Below are positions 12,626 to 15,004 of a stretch of DNA of 15,004 nucleotides, in pieces. A program made the position numbers and the translations under genes. The first letter of the stretch is position 1; each line of letters starts with the position of its first letter. This stretch comes from an uncultured Rikenella sp. (lineage in GTDB: Bacteria; Bacteroidota; Bacteroidia; Bacteroidales; Rikenellaceae), in the NCBI RefSeq assembly GCF_910577125.1, contig NZ_CAJTMN010000051.1:1-15004 (forward strand), in the 5' to 3' direction. The notes beneath the pieces were generated by a model. It was not told where the DNA came from, searched no databases, and saw only the letters and a list, made by a program, of their open reading frames with translations.

Positions 12626-13084
12626 ATGAAAAGAACGATTGTATGGGGTGCGTGCTGGGCGCTGGCGCTCGGCATGTGGAGCTGCGGGGGTGTCGGTTCT
12701 CAGGCGAAGGTCGCGGCGGATGCGGAAGATACGCTGTCGCGGCGGTATGTGGGGACGATTCCTGCGGCGGACGGCCCGGGAATCACGATGGATCTGACGC
12801 TGAAGCAGCCGGAGGATTCGACGTCGGGTGAGTATGCGTTGTCGATGACCTATCTGGAGGCGGTGGACGGTGAGGATCGGACCTATTTGTCGTTGGGTAC
12901 GTGGAGTACGGAGCGGGGGATTCCGGCGGATTCGGCGGCGGTTTACTATCGTCTGGTCGAGTCGAGCCCTTGGGCGGATACGCTGAATTTTCTCTATCTG
13001 GAGGACAGTGTGATGCTGTTGGGGACGGATCTGTCGAAACCGGCTTCGAAGCTGAATTACTCGTTGATACGGGTGGCGGAGTAG
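12626..13084 (+). CDS. NlpE-like lipoprotein lacking the CxxC motif
   Basis: A 152-residue protein from ATG 12626. The frame could start at GTG 12617, but the inner ATG gives a clean signal peptide. Residues 1-19 are basic then hydrophobic, with lipobox MWSC and lipidated Cys20. YVGTIPAADGPGI (41-53), then LTLKQ, a Tyr-rich sheet, GTW, and a final LNYSLIRV follow the NlpE N-terminal beta-barrel layout (YxGxxPCADCxGI ... Gxw ... LnyxLxR). In NlpE the two cysteines of CADC sit where this protein has Ala47 and Gly50. In enterobacteria NlpE senses envelope or lipoprotein stress, but that role should not be assumed here. It stands alone on the + strand and diverges from tsaD. Confidence 0.75.
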   Translation: MKRTIVWGACWALALGMWSCGGVGSQAKVAADAEDTLSRRYVGTIPAADGPGITMDLTLKQPEDSTSGEYALSMTYLEAVDGEDRTYLSLGTWSTERGIPADSAAVYYRLVESSPWADTLNFLYLEDSVMLLGTDLSKPASKLNYSLIRVAE

Positions 13085-13224
13085 GGGGATTCTTTCGGAG
13101 CTCAGAGGGTGGATGAAGTTCGGCGATCGGCCGTCGGGCGGTTTCGTCGTATTTATAGGTGATGTTTTCCGTGCAGGTGTGTTTTGCCTGCCGGTCTTGG
13201 ATTTTTGTGCGGGGTGAATGATTG

Positions 13225-13430
13225 TGGTCTTCCCGCCCCGGGCTACCGCGAATACGGTCGGCCGGGCTATGGGGGTATGCCAAGGGAAGTCCGGTTACTA
13301 CGGGTTCAACTGGTCGTCCGCTGTCAGCGAGACTAACGGCGTGTTCTTGCACTTCTACACGCAGGGCCTCACCCCCGGCTACTCGAGCTACCGCGCTCAC
13401 GGTTTTCAGTTGCGTTGCCTCTCGGAATAA
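13225..13430 (+). pseudogene. FISUMP-like C-terminal fragment 3 (frameshifted, no start)
   Basis: The final phase reads GKSGYYGFNWSSAVSETNG, VFLHFYTQ, PGYSSYRAHGFQLRCLSE, then TAA (13428-13430). The domain start PAPGYREYG (13232-13258) is in a different phase, so a frameshift lies near 13258-13275. Homology to fragment 2 begins around TGG at 13225-13234, nearly the same place where fragment 1 begins, so both seem cut at one domain boundary. The 140 bp before it, after the NlpE-like stop, holds nothing I recognise. It is not translatable as a protein of its own. It is followed directly by array III. Confidence 0.7.
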
Positions 13431-13515
13431 ACGGCGCGTGTCGCACTCACAATTGGCCGGGTCTACCCTAACAGGCAACCTCTACCCACCCACAGATTGG
13501 GCTGACACAGCCGCA

Positions 13516-13532
13516 GCGAAACGTAGTTTCGC
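13516..13532 (+). repeat. Small covarying hairpin, copy 3
   Basis: GCGAAAC-GTA-GTTTCGC is a perfect 7-bp stem directly before CCCGTCCACGGGACG. Its stem sequence differs from copies 1 and 2 but pairs fully. Confidence 0.6.
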
Positions 13533-13593
13533 CCGTCCACGGGACGTGGGGCCCGCGCGGCCCGAGCGCAGTACCCTCAAACCAACCGCGCGC
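13532..13593 (+). repeat. 62-nt GC-rich block, copy 2
   Basis: Identical over all 62 bases to 4845-4906, 8.7 kb away, in the same orientation. The bases on both sides differ (T versus G before, C versus G after), so this is a discrete shared unit. Confidence 0.85.
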
Positions 13594-13606
13594 GACTGCT
13601 GGAAAA

Positions 13607-13647
13607 GGAAATCGTTCAAAGCGACTTGCGCTTTGAACAAGATTTCC
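13607..13647 (+). repeat. Bulged hairpin, copy 6
   Basis: GGAAATC-GTTCAAAGCG pairs with CGCTTTGAAC-AA-GATTTCC around the loop ACTTG, with the AA bulge on the 3' arm. The tip AAAGCG/CGCTTT covaries relative to copies 5 and 7. Confidence 0.75.
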
Positions 13648-13702
13648 GCCAGCGCGCGGACAAAGAACAGCACCAAGCTCGACCGCGCGCCACGCCCTAA
13701 AA

Positions 13703-13746
13703 GGGAAATCGTCAAAATGTGTCGGCACATTTTGACTGGATTTCCC
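13703..13746 (+). repeat. Bulged hairpin, copy 7
   Basis: GGGAAATC-GTCAAAATGTG pairs with CACATTTTGAC-TG-GATTTCCC around the loop TCGG. The bulge is TG instead of AA. The tip ATGTG/CACAT is a paired change from ATGCAC/GTGCGT. Confidence 0.75.
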
Positions 13747-13888
13747 AAAGGCGCGCGAAATCGGCAGTCACGGGTACAATTGGTCTTTCGCTTTTGATAA
13801 ATTCCATTCTCAAATGGCCGATCGACAGATAGAGATATTTATGTTTTTTCAATAACCTTTCAGCCAATCATGTTTTTCCAGTATGGGG

Positions 13889-14365
13889 TCACCTACAATT
13901 AATATAACCAGGATTTATAATTTTTATCATTATGTAATTGGTTAAAAAAACTCCTTGCCGTTCAATTTTTTGAGGTTTAATTGTGCGATATCCCCTCTTC
14001 TCAAAAAAAGGTTTGGCTGTTATGGAGGCATGAACTGTGATACATTTCGTCTCGACTCCGCTTTCCAAGCGATTGCAGATTGCTGTTGCAACGCTACGGC
14101 CTTGAAAATCTTTATGCACAAACAGCCTGTCCAGATATCCTGTTTTATCAATATCCCCAAAACCGATAATTCTGTCTTTTTCTATTGCAACAAAAGTAAG
14201 ATGTTGAAGAAATGAAGCGTCCCATTGCTGAAAATCGATATTGCCTGTTGCCCACACATTCACTTGTTGCTCTGTGTAATTTTTTATATTTACAGTGTGG
14301 ACTGTTTCGTAAAACAATTGCGCGATTTGTTCTAAATCAGTGGTTTTATATTTTCTGATTTCCAT
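13889..14365 (-). CDS. GNAT-family N-acetyltransferase, YafP-like
   Basis: A 158-residue cytoplasmic acetyltransferase that would move an acetyl group from acetyl-CoA to an unknown amine. The sequence follows E. coli YafP along its length. YLDRLFVHKDFQGRSVATAI (77-96) holds the acetyl-CoA loop, here QGRSVA where most members have Q/RxxGxG/A. HASITAKPFFEKRGYRT (112-128) and GVFLTNYIMIK near the end are the strongest family matches. The C-terminus runs about 8 residues past the usual end (INPGYINCR). Codon use is clearly AT-rich, unlike every neighbour. It is boxed in by repeat array III and FISUMP fragment 4, which suggests acquisition by transfer. The family is secure, the substrate unknown. 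Confidence 0.88.
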   Translation of the reverse strand: MEIRKYKTTDLEQIAQLFYETVHTVNIKNYTEQQVNVWATGNIDFQQWDASFLQHLTFVAIEKDRIIGFGDIDKTGYLDRLFVHKDFQGRSVATAICNRLESGVETKCITVHASITAKPFFEKRGYRTIKPQKIERQGVFLTNYIMIKIINPGYINCR

Positions 14366-14369
14366 GTTG

Positions 14370-14377
14370 CAAAATTA
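14370..14377 (-). promoter_or_regulatory. -7 promoter box of the acetyltransferase gene, very close to the start
   Basis: The - strand reads TAATTTTG, a full TAnnTTTG match, only 4 bp before the ATG. Transcription would begin at or beside the start codon, giving a leaderless or nearly leaderless mRNA. Confidence 0.5.
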
Positions 14378-14423
14378 CGGAAACTACGGGGTTCATGGTT
14401 TCCCGTTGTGTTGCCTCTCGCAC
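14378..14423 (+). pseudogene. FISUMP-like C-terminal remnant 4 (about 40 bp)
   Basis: The + strand reads NYGVHGFPLCCLS, against AHGFQLRCLSE in fragment 3. At DNA level GTTGTGTTGCCTCTCG differs from GTTGCGTTGCCTCTCG by one base, but the GAA-TAA end is lost. It begins right at the promoter of the acetyltransferase gene, so insertion of that AT-rich segment may have removed the rest. The same tail sequence found after fragment 1 follows at 14489-14509. Confidence 0.5.
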
Positions 14424-14614
14424 CCACAGGGTGTTTTACTGGCAGCCTCGGCCTTAATCGGCAGCCCGTACCCCAATTTTGCCCGACACGGCCAATTGCC
14501 CACCGCGGGGCCCCACAGGGGCTTTTACTAGGGTTATCACTGGCTTATTTAAGCGGGGGCCTGCCCGGCCCGAGCGCAGTACCCTCAAACAAACCCGCGC
14601 GCCACGCCTTAATA

Positions 14615-14659
14615 GGGAAATCGTTCAAAATGCACCTGTGCGTTTTGACAGGATTTCCC
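14615..14659 (+). repeat. Bulged hairpin, copy 8
   Basis: GGGAAATC-GTTCAAAATGCAC pairs with GTGCGTTTTGAC-AG-GATTTCCC. The bulge is AG. The flanks CGCGCGCCACGCCTTAAT and AAGGCGCGCGG match copies 5 and 7. Confidence 0.75.
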
Positions 14660-14676
14660 AAGGCGCGCGGACAGAA

Positions 14677-14745
14677 CCAAGGCCGAAACCCTGCGCCCCG
14701 CAGGGGCGCGCGGGTCGGACGCCTCCCCCTCGGGAGGCCCGCAAC
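14677..14745 (-). repeat. Nested GC-rich hairpin module, copy 3
   Basis: Read on the - strand: GTTGCGGGCCTCCCGAGGGG, GGAGGC, CCGCGCGCCCCTGCGGGGCG, then CAGGGTTTCGGCCTTGG. It aligns with 5143-5213 along its whole length. Where arm bases differ, the opposite arm often differs too. Confidence 0.65.
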
Positions 14746-15004
14746 ACGCCGCTCGCGCGTCGAAAATTGCGGCACCTCCCGGGCGCCGGCCCGCACAGCA
14801 GGTGCCGCTCAATTCTCCGATCTATTCGGCCTGTCGGCCATCTCCCGAGGCGCTTTGCGCCTGGGCGACAAGGCCGGCGGCCCTTAGGGCCGCAAGAACT
14901 CAGCCTAATCCTTTGCCGTTTCGGGCTGCGCGCTCCGGGGGTGGGCCGCAGGCCCAGCGCGCAAGCCCGGCGATTCCTCGCGGAATCGCGCTATTCATTC
15001 TCAA

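Larger units (their letters stand above)
13431..13760 (+). repeat. GC-rich intergenic hairpin-repeat array III (3' tail of fragment 3)
   Basis: After the fragment 3 stop come AATTGGCCGGGTCTACCC (shared inverted with array II near 9019 and 9350), a TTGGGCTGA segment (13497-13505), the small hairpin at 13516-13532, the 62-nt block at 13532-13593, and two tandem bulged hairpins. The unit CGCGCG...GGGAAATC...GATTTCC...GCGCGCG is repeated with a spacing of about 96 bp. All modules point the same way as the fragment. The composition switches sharply to AT-rich after about 13780. The 13761-13888 stretch beyond holds no gene I can support. Confidence 0.75.
14424..15004. repeat. GC-rich intergenic hairpin-repeat array IV, running off the right edge
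   Basis: No gene is seen in this 580-bp stretch. It contains the 21-bp match to 5341-5361 (14489-14509), the second half of the shared block (14563-14604), a bulged hairpin (14615-14659), the nested module on the - strand (14677-14745), and further perfect hairpins such as GGCCC-TTA-GGGCC and GCGATTCC-TCGC-GGAATCGC (14970-14989). The + part is the tail of remnant 4. The later part is reversed and may be the tail of another fragment beyond the window. Confidence 0.7.

Noticed and set aside
12783..13478. 231-residue - strand frame opposite the NlpE-like gene and fragment 3
   Set aside because: It is Pro/Ser/Thr-rich, typical of the antisense of GC-rich genes, and spans two unrelated + features. 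The piece around 13120-13200 looks slightly protein-like but has no family I know.
13844..13911. Short - strand frame ending GDPILEKHDWLKGY just after the acetyltransferase
   Set aside because: No start codon, about 20 residues only, and it overlaps the acetyltransferase end. Possibly a trace of a lost gene, but not supportable.
4920..14659. Integron attC sites or a cassette array
   Set aside because: Bulged hairpins beside gene fragments suggest attC sites, but I see no GTTRRRY core, no integrase and no promoterless complete ORFs between the hairpins.
4740..15004. CRISPR array
   Set aside because: Repeat spacing is irregular, repeats are varied and partly inverted, there are no unique spacers of even length, and no cas gene is present.
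4740..15004. Insertion sequence or MITE with terminal inverted repeats
   Set aside because: No transposase, no defined outer inverted repeats and no target duplication could be found by eye. A non-autonomous element is not excluded but unsupported.

Overview
The window reads as a chromosomal segment of a GC-rich member of the Bacteroidota, probably an Alistipes-like gut Bacteroidales. The main clue is the promoters: five upstream regions carry the Bacteroidota -7 box TAnnTTTG, and the tRNA-Leu gene also has a -33 TTTG at 20-bp spacing. Shine-Dalgarno sequences are weak or absent, and the proteins (DnaK, YchF, TsaD, short MetX, NlpE-like lipoprotein, FISUMP-like C-terminal domains) fit. The genus is an inference.

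Layout. 1-1537: right end of a prophage or phage-derived element, all on the + strand. It holds a truncated structural-type ORF, a small membrane/coiled-coil protein, an M15 peptidase (endolysin) and a lipoprotein with a C-terminal membrane anchor that looks like a unimolecular spanin. It stops against a terminator and tRNA-Leu(CAG), whose 3' end faces the phage side, as expected for tRNA-targeted integration. 1837-4699: a YjjG-like HAD phosphatase diverges from dnaK, which has a sigma-54-like promoter and a strong terminator. 5589-8849: a D-2-hydroxyacid dehydrogenase converges on ychF, and ychF diverges from metX. 10033-12473: tsaD and an NSS-family Na+ symporter gene form a likely two-gene unit on the - strand. 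12626-13084: an NlpE-like lipoprotein. 13889-14365: an AT-rich YafP-like acetyltransferase, probably acquired by transfer.

The unusual part is what lies between these genes. Four intergenic places (about 4740-5577, 8855-10020, 13225-13760, 14378-15004) carry C-terminal fragments of one FISUMP-like surface-protein domain, all ending in the same codons for QLRCLSE-stop except the last, which is degraded. Each fragment is followed on its 3' side by a GC-rich tail built from shared hairpin modules. The best module is a bulged hairpin with eight copies, in which both arms change together so that pairing is kept. The three longer fragments differ mainly at first and second codon positions and then share a perfectly conserved 28-nt end. 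That pattern resembles variable regions of diversity-generating retroelements or silent cassettes for gene conversion. No reverse transcriptase, recombinase or transposase is in the window, so the mechanism is open.
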